Assembly (NCBI RefSeq): GCF_008831285.2
Contig: NC_045138.2
Coordinates: 40,355,115 to 40,415,114 of the forward strand
Source of the DNA: Nymphaea colorata
Lineage: Eukaryota > Streptophyta > Magnoliopsida > Nymphaeales > Nymphaeaceae
Length of the DNA: 60,000 bases
Direction of reading: 5' to 3'
Below are positions 11,956 to 23,844 of the stretch, in pieces; the first letter of the stretch is position 1; each line of letters starts with the position of its first letter. Both the position numbers and the translations under genes were made by a program. Under the pieces are notes generated by a model, which was not told the origin of the DNA, did no database searches, and saw only the letters and a program-made list of their open reading frames with translations.

Positions 11956-13197
11956 CAGACCACTTAATGCAAGACAAAAACTAGACAAATTAAATTTAAT
12001 TATTAAAGTATTGTTTTGCAATCGAAGCTTATGTATCTGATCATATGAGTGATTTGGTGATAAACATATATTAAGCTAGTTATTTTCATGCTTAAATAAT
12101 GTTTTTTAATAATAAAAAAAGGAACGGCTCTTATAACATCAAAATTTTGATAGTAGGAAGATCAAATTCTTTACAAAATTACTTAAAATAAAACATTATT
12201 TACATTAAATTAGTGTTTATAAGCACATTAAAAGGGATAACAAAATTAACATTTTGTTTAAGACACTTTTTCACATAAATTTAAAAGGTATGGTTTTCAT
12301 CCCTTACCCAAGTAGTCTGGTATCTGCCATCAACTAAAAAACCCTGATAATATTGAGAGGGAGAGATATTTTGATAAGTTTAGTTTCATGTTAAAATCTG
12401 TGAGTTATTTTCAATAGCTTATAAAGGTTGTTGTTGTTGTTAATTAGGCGGAACCAAAACTGTTAAGGAGATTATTAGCATCCCTCAAAACAATGGCTCA
12501 AGCCCACAAGTCCGGTGTGGGTTGGGTCCTTACATATGAACTTGGAAAGTCGGACCAACAGTCAGTGAGACGCATGCCATGTTCAATTTTGATACGATGG
12601 ATCAAATGTACTCTCCATCGATCAAATGTTCGAATATTTAGATTTGGATACGAACGAAAAAAATCCATACCATGTTCAGATTTGATTTCTAAACTCACAA
12701 TCCGGATTTGGTTCAAATCTGACTTTTAAATTTACATTTGAAACCACCTTTTAAATACACAATCAAATGTGGACTGTGCTATAATATACTAGGAACGAAC
12801 TTTCAAAACGTATGGCTATTGAATATTTATTTAAAACTGAATTTAAATGGCAAGCTAATTGATTATTTGCTTAAAACTGAAACCAAGTCCAAATCTCATT
12901 AGATTCATTTATTAATTCTAAATACATTAAACATAATTCTGGATCAAAATCTCATGGGACGTTAATTTTTTTTTTCTATATCTAATGTTTTCCCAAGTAA
13001 GTTGGTCATATATAATATTGGAATTCGATCTATCACTATTTCTGGTATTGATTGACCATGAGCCCACTTGATTTGCCTGGCTTTGTATAGAAATGCAAAC
13101 AAGGGATGTCTCGACTTTGTATAGAAATGCAAAGGAGAGGTGCAGAGGGGACACGTTCCTTTTTATGCAACGATGGCACGTCTTCAAGAACAATTAA

Positions 13198-13395
13198 GGG
13201 TGTTTGATCACTTGAATTTTGATTCAACAAAAAAAAAAAAAAATCCAGAATCGTAATTCCTTCTCAAACTGAAATGAAATCAAAATTATAGATTTCAGTT
13301 TTTAAATTTTAGAAACAAAATACGTCGTTTGTTTAATAATTATAAGTTCTTAACATGATTCTAAAGTTTCATTATTCTCGATCTATCAAACACCC
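13198..13395. mobile_element. MITE-like element with 11-bp terminal inverted repeats
   Basis: Ends are GGGTGTTTGAT on the left and ATCAAACACCC on the right, exact inverted copies about 200 bp apart. The interior is AT-rich with no coding capacity. A second right-end-like copy (GTCAAACACCCC) follows at 13431-13442, beside a partial repeat of the element's tail (ATTCTAAAGTTTC). The ends resemble plant hAT-type MITEs. No exact 8-bp target duplication was found. Confidence 0.5.
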
Positions 13396-13894
13396 CGTAA
13401 TTCTAAAGTTTCGTCAATATGTCAAACACCCCGTGATGTCATTTGACACACTTACAATGTAAAAATGATTTGGTCGGATATGGGCAGTTTAGATCCGGTA
13501 TTTGCTGAAAACAGAAAAGAAGCAAAATAAAATATCGGGCGCCAACGCACACAAAATGGATAAGATGGAGAAAGCTGATTTTGTTTTAATATGGTTCAAT
13601 TATGAAAGAAGGCGCTTCTCAGCTTGCCTTTCTTTTTTAAAGTTTATTTTTGTCAGCGTCATCTTATCCAGATATTTAGAGAAATCCACGGTTCTAGTCA
13701 ATGGGCCAGACCAACATGCCGCCCGAGAAAGGGAACTGGCGCTCGCGGGTGGGGAGAAACATCAGGTTCTCTCTCTCTCTCTCATCGTTCTTCCCTTCTT
13801 CAATGTTTCCGGTTTCATGAAATGCTATTTCGGAGATAAGTTATCGATGTTAATCTCATATCACATTCGGATTTTGCTTCTCATCAATGGGAAG

Positions 13895-13910
13895 ATGGCG
13901 GAAATGAAGG
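13895..13910 (+). CDS. Candidate first coding exon of the repeat-protein gene
   Basis: ATGGCGGAAATGAAGG sits directly before a perfect GTGAGT donor, downstream of a CT-rich, leader-like stretch near 13770. It codes for MAEMK and leaves phase 1. The link to downstream exons is inferred. Confidence 0.45.
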
Positions 13911-16900
13911 GTGAGTTTCGGGGTTCAGAAAATAGCATCGCTAATAGGTCGTGCCTGCTGGTGTCGGTAGTTTGATATGTTGTCGTTTTGGTTGCGTGTT
14001 TTTTTTTTGTCGTGAAATGGGTTTTGGGTGACGCCTCAAGCCTTCCGTGGTGAGGATGTTTCCTTGCACAATCTTCAAGGGTCATATTTCAGGCGCAACA
14101 TTTTTGTTCCCGAGCGTCTTCACCATTCTCGGATGTTTAGGCGGTCGTTAAACCTATTAATGTGAACATCTCCCATCAATGTCTGTGAGATAACGATATT
14201 GGTTGTTTTGTGTTGTTTCTTGGACATTCTTCGCCATAATCCTTGTTTTCCCCTTTTCTTTTGTTTATATCTCGTAAGGATGGGTGTTTTAGTTTCTTTC
14301 TCGTGCATCAGAATGGATTAGCATGTCTACTGTCCTAGTGGTGGAAAAAGAACTTGTGTTGTACTTTTCTTCCGCTGTTCGGGTGAATTTTTGTCTGTTC
14401 TGTCTAATTCGTAATACCTGTAAGTTCAAAAGGAGACAAATTTGAAAGAGATAAAAAATCTTGCCTGTTTTTTGTTATAAACTGGTAGGTTTTTCCTGTC
14501 CTCAACAGCAGCAGAAAGAACAAGAACAAGTATTAGAACTAACAGCAATAATACTAACAATAGTCATCGTAACTGAGAAGGTTGACTGTTGTTTAACTGC
14601 GTATAGCGATGATAGTGTTATATGAGTTGCATAACACAAGAACAACTTACGTTGTCTGGCTATTGAGATTGTGAGTTTACGATAATATTTTCATAGCTTT
14701 TAGGCTTGATTTATAGCTATAATGAAATCCTAACGTCCAATCAGCATGTGGGTTCAGCTTTGAGATTGAATAAAGCAACACTTACGCTTGGTTTATGAGT
14801 TATGATGTCCTGTAGGTTATTGTGAGCTTGACAACTTGACCGTGCCAGATGAGCCGGGCTCTATGGAATGTAAACTGTTACTTATAGAAGCTACTGTATA
14901 AATGCCACCTTGTCAACGAAGGGTGAAAATTGTAACCCATGTGTTGATTAGATTAAAGTTGGAACGCCCATTGAGTTACATTTTTTTAGAAATTTGGAAA
15001 TGTCTCTTTCTCTAGTCTCTTATATGGACCCGGTTTTGATTTTTTAAAGCATATTTGCTACAACCATCTGGGGTTAACAACCTTTTTTCACTTTTCGGTT
15101 AAGCGTATTTTAGTAGTTTTTCAAGTTGGAATGGCAGAAGATTTGTTCTGTGTTGCAGACTGTAAATGTTTTCTATTTCTTCTTAGTTGTAGGCCTTGGT
15201 AGCAGTGGGCAACTCCATGCAGACCTTTCAGAAATTTGCTTGTGCTACCTTTGTTCTATTGTTTCCTTGCTTTTGAAAGCACTGAATGGTATTGGAGTTG
15301 CGGTTGCAAGGAATTTGTGTGTGTTAGCCCCCTTTACACTGGATGCTCTTTTTATACCAGGAACAGTGTTAAATGCTCGCCATCTATCTCAATCAAAATC
15401 AAATATCAGACATATAAATTAAATTTATTACAAACTTTAATGAACATCCTATGCCTCCTACAGTTTTTCAATTAGTTATAAATGCTGGATAGAACTGGTG
15501 TTCATTTGCCTGCAACATTTTCGTGTTTGTGTGAGTGAGAGAAGTGTTGCATCCAACTGCTTTGGTGAGAGCTGAAGCACCTCACTTCTCTCTTTCCTTT
15601 TCCCATAGGGTCCAGGGCTGCTTTGGTGTGAGCTCAATATACATCGTCTAGTGCGGTGTGCCCACTCTATACAACATAGAGACATAGTGCCTATTAGAAT
15701 CAATCTGACTGATAGACACAGAATTTCATGTTAGTGCCACCCAACCGGCTATTCTATTCTTTTTGGGGCTATGCAACATTTTCACGTTGTTAAATATATT
15801 ATCCCTTATTAACATGGTGTAAGGTGGTTGTGGTTGTTGTGCCTCTAATTTTATTCATGTAGTTGGTTTCAACTTGATTGTTAGAGCATCGATGGCTGGC
15901 TTTGTTCATTTTTCTCTTGCCCTACTGGTTTAGAATTTTGTTTTTTTCATTAATTTTATATAGTGATTATTCTAATGTAGGTGATATGAAGCAGATCTAA
16001 CGGGTGAAAAGAGTCTTCACAGTAAATAGACTAGAGACCGACATACAGCCTACAGGCCCTGAAGTCTTATGGAGAGTGAAGTTTTTCAGTCTGAGAAAAT
16101 GAATAACACCAGTATGGGCTTTCAACTTGTCTCACTAATTAGGTCTGCTTAAAGTAGCTTCATTTATTCATCTTGAGCTCCCTCGTAAGCTCCCTTTGTT
16201 AATTTTAAAATGGGAGAAAATTGGTTTTATGATTGTATAATTTATAAAATGGATTATTTCATAGAATTTTTGCTGTTAAAATATCATTATCTGGTGGAAG
16301 GTATAGAATGTAGTCAATAATGTGTTTGTAAAAACAAAGATTGCTCAGATTAATGTCATGGAATATTTCTTGCTTGGTGTAGAGGCTCTTTGCATTGTAT
16401 CATACAAACAGTTCTTTATGGAAATATAATGTTTATTATTTTCTCATTAGGACATGTTCAAGACAATGTCAACCAATTCTGTTGTCCATGAACTATGATT
16501 GAGTCCATAAGGTGTTATAGTTGCTGCAGTTGCCAACATGACATGATTAAGAAAGTTACAAAAATAAAAAGGAGATGTGCATAAAATTAAGGATCTCATG
16601 CAAAGGTAGATTTCTATAACAAAGGCCTAAATCAGTAAATAAATAAAAACAAAGCTGGGAAGTTATCTCATTTCATCTAATCTAAATTAAGTTATGAAGT
16701 GTCCCATTTGATTTGTCTTGGATATAATGATGTATTTCATTCTTAGCTGTGCAACACTGAAAAAATGAGTTTATATTCTTGAATGCAAAGTTGATTGTTC
16801 AATTGAGAGGTACAACATGAGATCTGTGACTGGAGGCTACAGTCTATTCGGTGGAATTAACCGTTGTAAAATTTTCTTTTGTTGCTAAATTGACCTTCAT

Positions 16901-19747
16901 TAAATCACTTATAAGTTTTTATGAATGACATTTTCATTAAGGAGAACTTTCAGTGAAATTTATGTTACTTTCCTTCTAGATGCAAATTATCAATTAAAAG
17001 GGATAACTGGATAGGTTAGTTCAGTTCAAGATAGCTGTATATGGGTGAACAATATTCTAACAAACTTAGTGTGATATTCATTGAATATAGCCAGACAAAT
17101 AGTTGTACTTGTGCCAATGTACCAGTCTCTTTGTCAAGACAAAGGATGATGTTTGATTTTTCTGTAGTTAATGATTTTTTGTGTAAAAGTGAGATAACTT
17201 GGATGTTGTCTGTGCTACGTATAGTCATTGCTTATAAGAGATTAAAGCTACTCTAGATGTTTGCTTATAGTCGTTGCTTATAAGATATAAGACAGAAAAT
17301 TTATTTTAGACTTTGGGGCATTACTGGACATTGAATGGAAGAAACTTGATATCTTGGAGAAACAGGGATAAGATGACCCATGGCCTTAGAATATATGAAA
17401 CATGAGTAGTTGGTGTTGAGGGCTCCCAAAACCTTTCCTGATCACAATAAACTGATGAAGGCAGATGATGTCTATTGTGAAAGAGCATTGCAAATTTCTG
17501 ATGCGTAAAAATACTAAAAAGATCCAGCCTCCAAAAGCACTGATTATACGACAAAAATATTAAGTACACTATTGACAGGTTATAGTGTTTGACATCCTCT
17601 CTCCCACTGGGTGCATGTATGTTTTCAGAAATGAAGTTGTGATGGGTTGTTCTTCACAGAAAGTCCTCTTACGCGTTTAAGTTTCATGTTATTGATGTAA
17701 TAAATTCCAAATCTGCTAGATATATCAAGGTTCATTAAAAAAAAAAACAGGCATGTATGCAATAGGCAGCGGTTTTCCATTGCAGTAATGTGCATAAATT
17801 ATTTTATGTGTTATTTAGGAACTTCACAGATATCAAGATCAAACATTCTATGTGGCATTTATGCAACAGTTGGCAATGGTTGTTGGTTACTTTGCTGGTC
17901 GGGTCAAGGCCAGTATATACAAATTGGTGATGTAATTCCTAGAATACAATCAATGAAACATTGGAGAGTTTGGCACCCTGGAGCTTGTGATGTACATGGT
18001 GCATGCTTGCTAAAAGTATAAGGCGTTGAAATAGTTAGCGGTTCATTAAGTTTGTAAGTTGACAATTAGCATGGTACTTGCTTGGTGAGAGCACCAATAC
18101 TACCTTGCATGCGTGCACCATTCAGACTTGCTGCAGGAATCTCGCATACTGGTGCTGCCACATTGTTGATCACCAAGTACAACAGTCTTGTAAATCATTA
18201 TCGTAGTTTGCCATTGCCTGTTTGAAACTTTGAACAATACAAATTTTAAGAACTCAATAATGGCTTAAATTCTTCCAATTTCCTGCATTTATGGAATATG
18301 CAAGCCATTTGAGATGCTTATAGTTTTATGCTGGTGCTTCCTGATAAAAGATCCCAAAAACTGGAATTCAACCATCAACATCAAGTGCCATGCATAGGGG
18401 CTGAATGAGATACCTGGACTTTAAAGAGTCAGAAAACCACAAAGAAAACAGAAAATTGAAGCTTATATTAATGAGACTAATGTGTGGAGTAGATTGTATT
18501 TTCTTCTCTCTGGTCAATTTCTAATCATATTCCTAAGTATTGGTAGCACACAGCATAGTTCTGTTGAATAGTAAGAGCTCATCTGGTGAAACTTATATGC
18601 ATTATTGATCTTGAAGATGCCAAAATGCAAAAGGATTGAGACTTGTGCTCATTGTTTTTGACCCTATCGTTTTTATTTTTTAACAGATGATCAGTCCTTA
18701 GTTCTTGGGTCAGTGATCCGCCTTTATGCCTTTGGTGTCCTAGACATGGGAGTCAAAGGAGTGACAGTGTTGCTGCTTCGATTTTTTTATTCTCACTGAT
18801 GCATGCGTTGGCTAGGAATTTGCGTAGGTTTATAGATATCTTGTTTATTACACTAATACTTATTGTTGACGAGGAACCAAATAAGCTTTAGAAATCTTGA
18901 GAATGCAATGCTGTTTTTCCTGTCCTCATGCACCAACCAGAGAATACCCTTTGCTTGACTGCAAGATTATGACCCTTTTATATGGAAAATTTGTTTGTGT
19001 TCAATTGATGCCTTGATGTAGTTTTGGTTGTTCCAGTAAAATGATGAAAGTGGTGTAGGTCGTCTTGATGGGGATGAATCAGGCAACTCTTTGCTTGGCA
19101 TGGAAGCTAATGAAGGCTTGAATGCTCATACTTGCAAAGGTGGGGATATCAACATGGAAGCACCCATATTGATGGATGATCTCATCCTAGCGGGAGGTTT
19201 AGGTGCAACAGATGATATAGGTAGTGCATTTCCGGCTGCTGTTGACTTTACAGATTTTGAAGAATCTTTGTGCTATGCCAGGGGCTATGAAGAGCTTGAA
19301 GTTGATGAATCTGGCACTGGCTTGGGTTCGAATATTTGTAAAAGTGGAGATATCAATATGGAAGCTCCCATTTCAATGGATGATCTCATCCGAGCTGGAG
19401 GCCTAGGTGCAACAGATGATATTGGATGTGCCATTCCTGGTTCTGTTGACTGTACAAATGTTGAGGCTGCGCATGGCTACTCTGAGGAATATGAAGAACC
19501 ACGAGAGGATGAATATGTTTGTCAAGGAGATGAACCAAGCTTGGAGTCTGCCTTAAGTTCTGATGATCTTGTCCGTGCTGGTGGTTTTGGAGCCAAAGAT
19601 GATTTAAGCAGCTTCCTTCCGGCTGCAATTGATTCCACTGATTTTGAGGCATCTCTTCGAGACGCCAGAGACTATGAGGAACCTCAAGGGGAAGTGTCAA
19701 GGCCGGGCCTCGGATGGTTGGATGGTCATGCATCGGACACTTATTGA
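13895..19747 (+). CDS. Uncharacterised plant protein with triplicated acidic repeats (multi-exon, 5' structure uncertain)
   Basis: Two exons are well supported. One (17819-17912) encodes LHRYQDQTFYVAFMQQLAMV and ends GYFAGRVKA. The last (19059-19747) encodes an acidic C-terminus with three tandem repeats and ends ASDTY before TGA. They join in phase 1 through A|GTATAT and GTGTAG|GTCGTC. A likely first coding exon is 13895-13910 (MAEMK, donor AAGG|GTGAGT), and 15992-16021 (ADLTGEKSLH) is a candidate second exon. However, the second and third exons do not join in frame with normal GT-AG borders. I do not recognise the family and assign no function. The FMQQLAMVVGYF stretch is amphipathic to hydrophobic, and the repeats carry MDDLIRAGG and DFEASLRDARDYEEP motifs. 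No signal peptide is evident. Confidence 0.65.
15992..16021 (+). CDS. Candidate second exon of the repeat-protein gene (junction unresolved)
   Basis: After the AG in GATATGAAG, a phase 1 entry reads ADLTGEKSLH and leaves at CACA|GTAAAT in phase 1. The next supported exon needs phase 0 at its own acceptor. Both exons share the 8-mer CTTCACAG, and joining at the end of that 8-mer would give a smooth KSLHRYQDQ, but not with GT-AG borders. Confidence 0.3.
17819..17912 (+). CDS. Internal exon of the repeat-protein gene
   Basis: Acceptor TTATTTAG|GAACTT, then a frame reading ELHRYQDQTFYVAFMQQLA and on to GYFAGRVKA. Donor GCCA|GTATAT is phase 1. The composition is strongly protein-like, whereas the two other frames give Cys/Trp-rich text. 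Splices in phase with the terminal exon, forming a Ser codon. Confidence 0.65.
19059..19747 (+). CDS. Terminal exon with three tandem acidic repeats
   Basis: The acceptor GTGTAG|GTCGTC is chosen because all frames from the better-looking TTCCAG at 19036 meet stops. It codes for 228 residues plus a split Ser. Repeat cores start at 19142, 19346 and 19526 (GDINMEAPI, GDINMEAPI, GDEPSLESA), each followed by DDL-hydrophobic-x-AGG, a short Pro segment, VD or ID, and a Tyr-Glu-rich tail. Copies 1 and 2 are closest to each other. A flanking DESG...CK spacer is also repeated before copies 1 and 2. Copy 3 ends in RPGLGW near the C-terminus. Confidence 0.82.
19142..19717 (+). repeat. Three tandem in-frame coding repeats (204- and 180-nt periods)
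   Basis: Unit starts at 19142, 19346 and 19526 are 68 and 60 codons apart. Shared motifs in order are GD-acidic, MDDLI or SDDLV, AGGLGATDDI or AGGFGAKDDL, and a Tyr-Glu tail. The copies are diverged enough to be old but are still in frame. Confidence 0.85.
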
Positions 19748-22700
19748 CCTTGCCATCTGAAAAATGGAGGGGACTTGTGATGTTGCAAATGGCTCGATTA
19801 TCTTGTGTAACTTTTGACTATTGTGGTGTATAGGGTGCGTAGAGGAAATGTTTCGGGATACGTTTTGGTAATTGATGAGCATGGTCAAACTTCCGTGGCA
19901 CACTTCAAGTTCCCGAGTCAGAGAAAAGTCAAACTCTGATTGTTCTCACACAAGGCATGCATTGCTGTCAAAGCTAGGAATAACTTGTTCTTAAAACTGG
20001 TGATGCTCTGTTTATGGCATGCACGAGGTGCTATGGCTCTTGGCCATTTTTCCTTTAATGGGCATGCCTTTCAGGGGTTAAACGTGGATGAGCCCTGACC
20101 ACATGTCTAGGAGAACAATGCTGTGGGAAGTCCGTGCAATGGGGCAGGTCTTGGCTTGATGCAGGGTTTTGACCTCAACATTCTTCGAAACTTCCCATTT
20201 TAATCATCTGTTCTCTAGCTGTGCTCGTGCTGGCACCTTAAGTTGATGGTGCATCCCTGTATATGTTCACCCACTTGTTTGAAACATAGCAAAGTGGTTT
20301 GGTCGTCCTCCATAACCTATTGTTGGCAAGTGGCATAAAAAATGATTTGTCAGTTTTTGTTCTTGAGAACCTTGAAGCCAATCCTTTTAGTCAGGTAGGC
20401 AGCATTTAGGATGATAGATTGTTGTGTTATTTAATTCCTCTCTGTTTGGCTGGTGGCTTTGGGCTGAGCTGTGGTACCTGCATGAAGGTGCCCAAGGTCG
20501 GGTAAACCTTCTCAATTATCTTGGTATTGCGTGTGCACATCGACTTTGAGTTTGATCCGGTTCTCCGTGTTGCATTTTAGAAACCAATCAATTTTTGACT
20601 TGATTGTGCATCTGAAATTGCTAGCCGAATGCAACGTTTTAATCCTTTTTCCATTTCTCTCTCTTACAAGCAAGCAGGGGTTAAGCAGATTTTTCGAGTT
20701 AGGGGAAAACTTTAAACTTAACTGGTGACTGAAGCGGTAGCCGGTAGTCTCTTATCTACAGCTCCTTGATTCTTGCAGGTACTCCACGCCTCAGGGCATG
20801 GAATGGCAAGGATTGACCATGACAGTCATGGGCATTGAACTGTGACTGCTCTTCTGGCAGCCATGCAGAATTATGCCCGATTCCATTGGATCTATATAGC
20901 CATGGCGCATACCGAACAAGAAAGTTAGCCAAACAGACTAACTCAATTTTCGAGACACACTATCTGCATACAACCCGAAGGTTGTTGTGTTTGGTAGCTT
21001 GTGATGACTTGTCTCAGACAACCTGTCTGAGTGAGTTAATCAATTAGACATGTGGTCTCAAACCATTCATCTGATCATTACGTTTCCTTTTGTTTTTTGG
21101 GCAATGGATGTGATGTCTCAGATTTTATGTTCAACGTTTGCTTGTGGATGATGAAAAAGGAAGAGTTAGATTGCATGTAAGGACATGAATTATTTACGTA
21201 ACAACCAAAGTGCCACTGAAAATAATATGTCATTGTTAAATGTTAACATATAAAAAATCCATAGAACTTTAGATTATGACCAAATTTTCAAATATCATAA
21301 ATATAAATAATAATCCATAAAGTGGATGAGCTTTTATGCATAAAAAAATACGAAAAAGTCCCATGGCCCTCTGAGAATTTTGAAAGGACCTCATTATCCT
21401 TTCCTCAAATTGTAAACATGAATGGCTTTAAAAGGAAAAATCTTGCTCCGCCAACACAACACACTCTCTATAAAGATTGTGAGCTCATGATAAAAGAAAG
21501 TGAATGTAGAAACGCTTTAGTTAATGGCACTACAAAGAAAGAGCTATAGAGATGGCAGACAAATTGTCTAAGTTTTCATGTAGTTCTGAAGTATCATTTT
21601 ATGAACTCATCAACGACAAATTATTGGGATGCATATTCAAGGCTATCATATCAGTAAACCATTTGTGGAAGAGATATTTAAGCCCAAAAGCTTCCCCCGT
21701 CAAATTACAATACTGGGTCTGAAACAGAGAACGTCGAAGCTATCACTAACAGAATAATCATAATGAGGATGCCGTTCGGTTGATCGATCCTTTTTATTAT
21801 CTGACAGTGCTATACATAACCAGAAAGACCGCACATTATGGAGGTAATGAGGTTGTTGGGACTCACCTTCTGTGGTTAACATTATAAAACTCAGCAAAGT
21901 TTTAATTTCCGGCATTAATAGGAATCCTTACGTATAGCAGTAAAACCAACATAGCATGGCCTTCTGTTTCAACTGAAATCTAGCGTGAAAAACAATACTT
22001 CACATTACCAAATATGAATTATAAAATATACTCATATATTCTATATATTACGAAATAACTGCTCAAAAGCACAAAAAATGAAAACACGAAACCAAGTTCT
22101 GGGCTAAATTCACATTGTTACGACCTATGCATTTCAGGATTCATCCTGAGAAATAGTAAACAGTGCGCATTCTCCTCATCAAAATTACAGGCTAGAATGT
22201 CGTCACGTGGAAGTCGTTCGATGTGCAGGGACTCTGGTTAGAATCAGCCACACAAAGATCGCCCCAACGATGCCATTGTCACACCTACCCACTAGAACAA
22301 AACAACATCGAGCCTACTCCACGATATTGCAGACAAGATGTCTGTAGAATGCTAATTCAGTAGGATGGTGAGCTTCTACTTAGACTTTATGGGTTATCAA
22401 AGTTAGCCATTCATTGCAATTGCCAACTTGCACCGCCCTACACCGCTGTTTCCTTCTTTCATCCTTTTGGGTAGTCACAAGGGGTCTGCTCATAGATTGT
22501 ATTGCAGCTGTGATGTGATATGACTGCTAAATGAATATAAAACCAGGGCGTCAGCAATTGAGCATGAGCAAGAAGGTCTAGTGTGACTGTGTAAGCAGCA
22601 TGTCCTGCTGTAAGGCTGAAATATTTTTCTTTTTTTTTAAACCACTCAGATTCTGATCTGCATCTTGGCAAGATACTGAGGCCAGAACTGCCCACTGGAA

Positions 22701-23420
22701 AGCAAAACCAGCTTCAACGATGTAGGGAGATCCCCATCATGCATTCCAAATGGTTCTTTATCAGTTTGGTAACAGTCACAAATTGTCCTATTCAAATATG
22801 CATCCCTAAGAAATCCATTGGGTGGGCCTACGTATATCGGTGATTGTACATTTGGCATATAGTTTGTTCTCAGGATTATGCTTTCAAAATCAACTTGGTA
22901 TCCTTCACAAATTGTCCTGACAGGGAAAGACATCATAGGGCTGTGTAGGTCATTCTCACCAGATTGGGTGCAGCAGTGAATTTACTTGGTCAGGAAACAT
23001 CTCCTAGATACAGATACAAAGTAGCATTCACACTTTCTCTCTTTCTTTCTCTCTCTGCCTCTGGTCTGGATGATACTTACATGGGGTAGCCTGGTCCCAG
23101 AGCTCATGACCTGACAACTGGTCAACAAAATCAAGCTACATGCTATGGGGAGGAAAAGAGCAGACAGAAAACATGGCCTTGAATGTAGATCCACTATCAC
23201 TAACTTGCCTAGGATTAAACACCCGAGCCACAAAACGTCTGCTGCCTTAAATTAATGCTAGCTTTATCGGTGATTTGATGGGTTCACTTTTCTAGAAGCG
23301 ATTAATCCTGCCCAATGTACCGTGTAATTACCAGAAGGCTAGCCATGGTTGGTTTGACATATGCCAATAAGACTGTAATTTTCTTTATCTGACGACAAGA
23401 AAACACCTTCGTGTGGTTTC

Positions 23421-23480
23421 AGAATTTCAGTAACAGACTTGAAAGTGCTGCATTTGATTTTAGAATTTCAGTAACAGACT
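23421..23480 (+). repeat. Short tandem duplication, 41-bp period
   Basis: AGAATTTCAGTAACAGACT occurs at 23421-23439 and again at 23462-23480. It lies just upstream of the larger 132-bp duplication. Confidence 0.9.
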
Positions 23481-23580
23481 GATGACACGATCTTTTCTGG
23501 ATTTCAGATTGTTTTCTCTTTGATTTCCTCGCACTCAGTTGCTAACGAATGTTTTAGTTTGTTGACTCTTTACTCTGTGT

Positions 23581-23844
23581 TTTCCTTGCACTTAGATGTC
23601 ATCCAGTTCATGATGTCTGTGGTTTTCAGAGAAGAGATGCAGTTTCAGCTCTATCTCTTTACTGCGAAACAATTTCTCAATGTGTTGCACCATCTTGCTG
23701 AAAAAATTACAATTTCCTTGCACTTAGATGTCATCCAGTTCATGATGTCTGTGGTTTTCACAGAAGAGATGCAGTTTCAGCTCTGTCTCTTTACTGCGAA
23801 ACAATTTCTCAATGTGTTGCACCATCTTGCTGAAAAAATTACAA
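23581..23844 (+). repeat. Tandem duplication of a 132-bp unit, two copies
   Basis: Copies at 23581-23712 and 23713-23844 differ at only two bases by eye. The unit length is a multiple of three, so an open frame (23520-23924) runs through both and repeats a 44-residue block starting near LHLDVIQFMMSVVF. No gene structure supports expression. Confidence 0.95.

Larger units (their letters stand above)
11401..13894. other. Spacer between the divergent RTN4IP1-like gene and the repeat-protein gene
   Basis: About 2.5 kb that must hold the promoters of both divergent genes. It contains a TA/GA microsatellite at 11890-11953 and a MITE-like element at 13198-13395. A 68-codon plus-strand open frame at 11627-11833 is more GC-rich than its surroundings but matches nothing I recognise. 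Confidence 0.5.

Noticed and set aside
17788-18021. Plus-strand 77-codon frame overlapping the internal exon.
   Set aside because: A different frame of the same region gives a more protein-like sequence and splices in phase with the terminal exon.
19036-19058. TTCCAG at 19031-19036 as the acceptor of the terminal exon of the repeat-protein gene.
   Set aside because: All three frames from it meet a stop within a few codons; the GTGTAG acceptor at 19058 is in phase with the previous exon.
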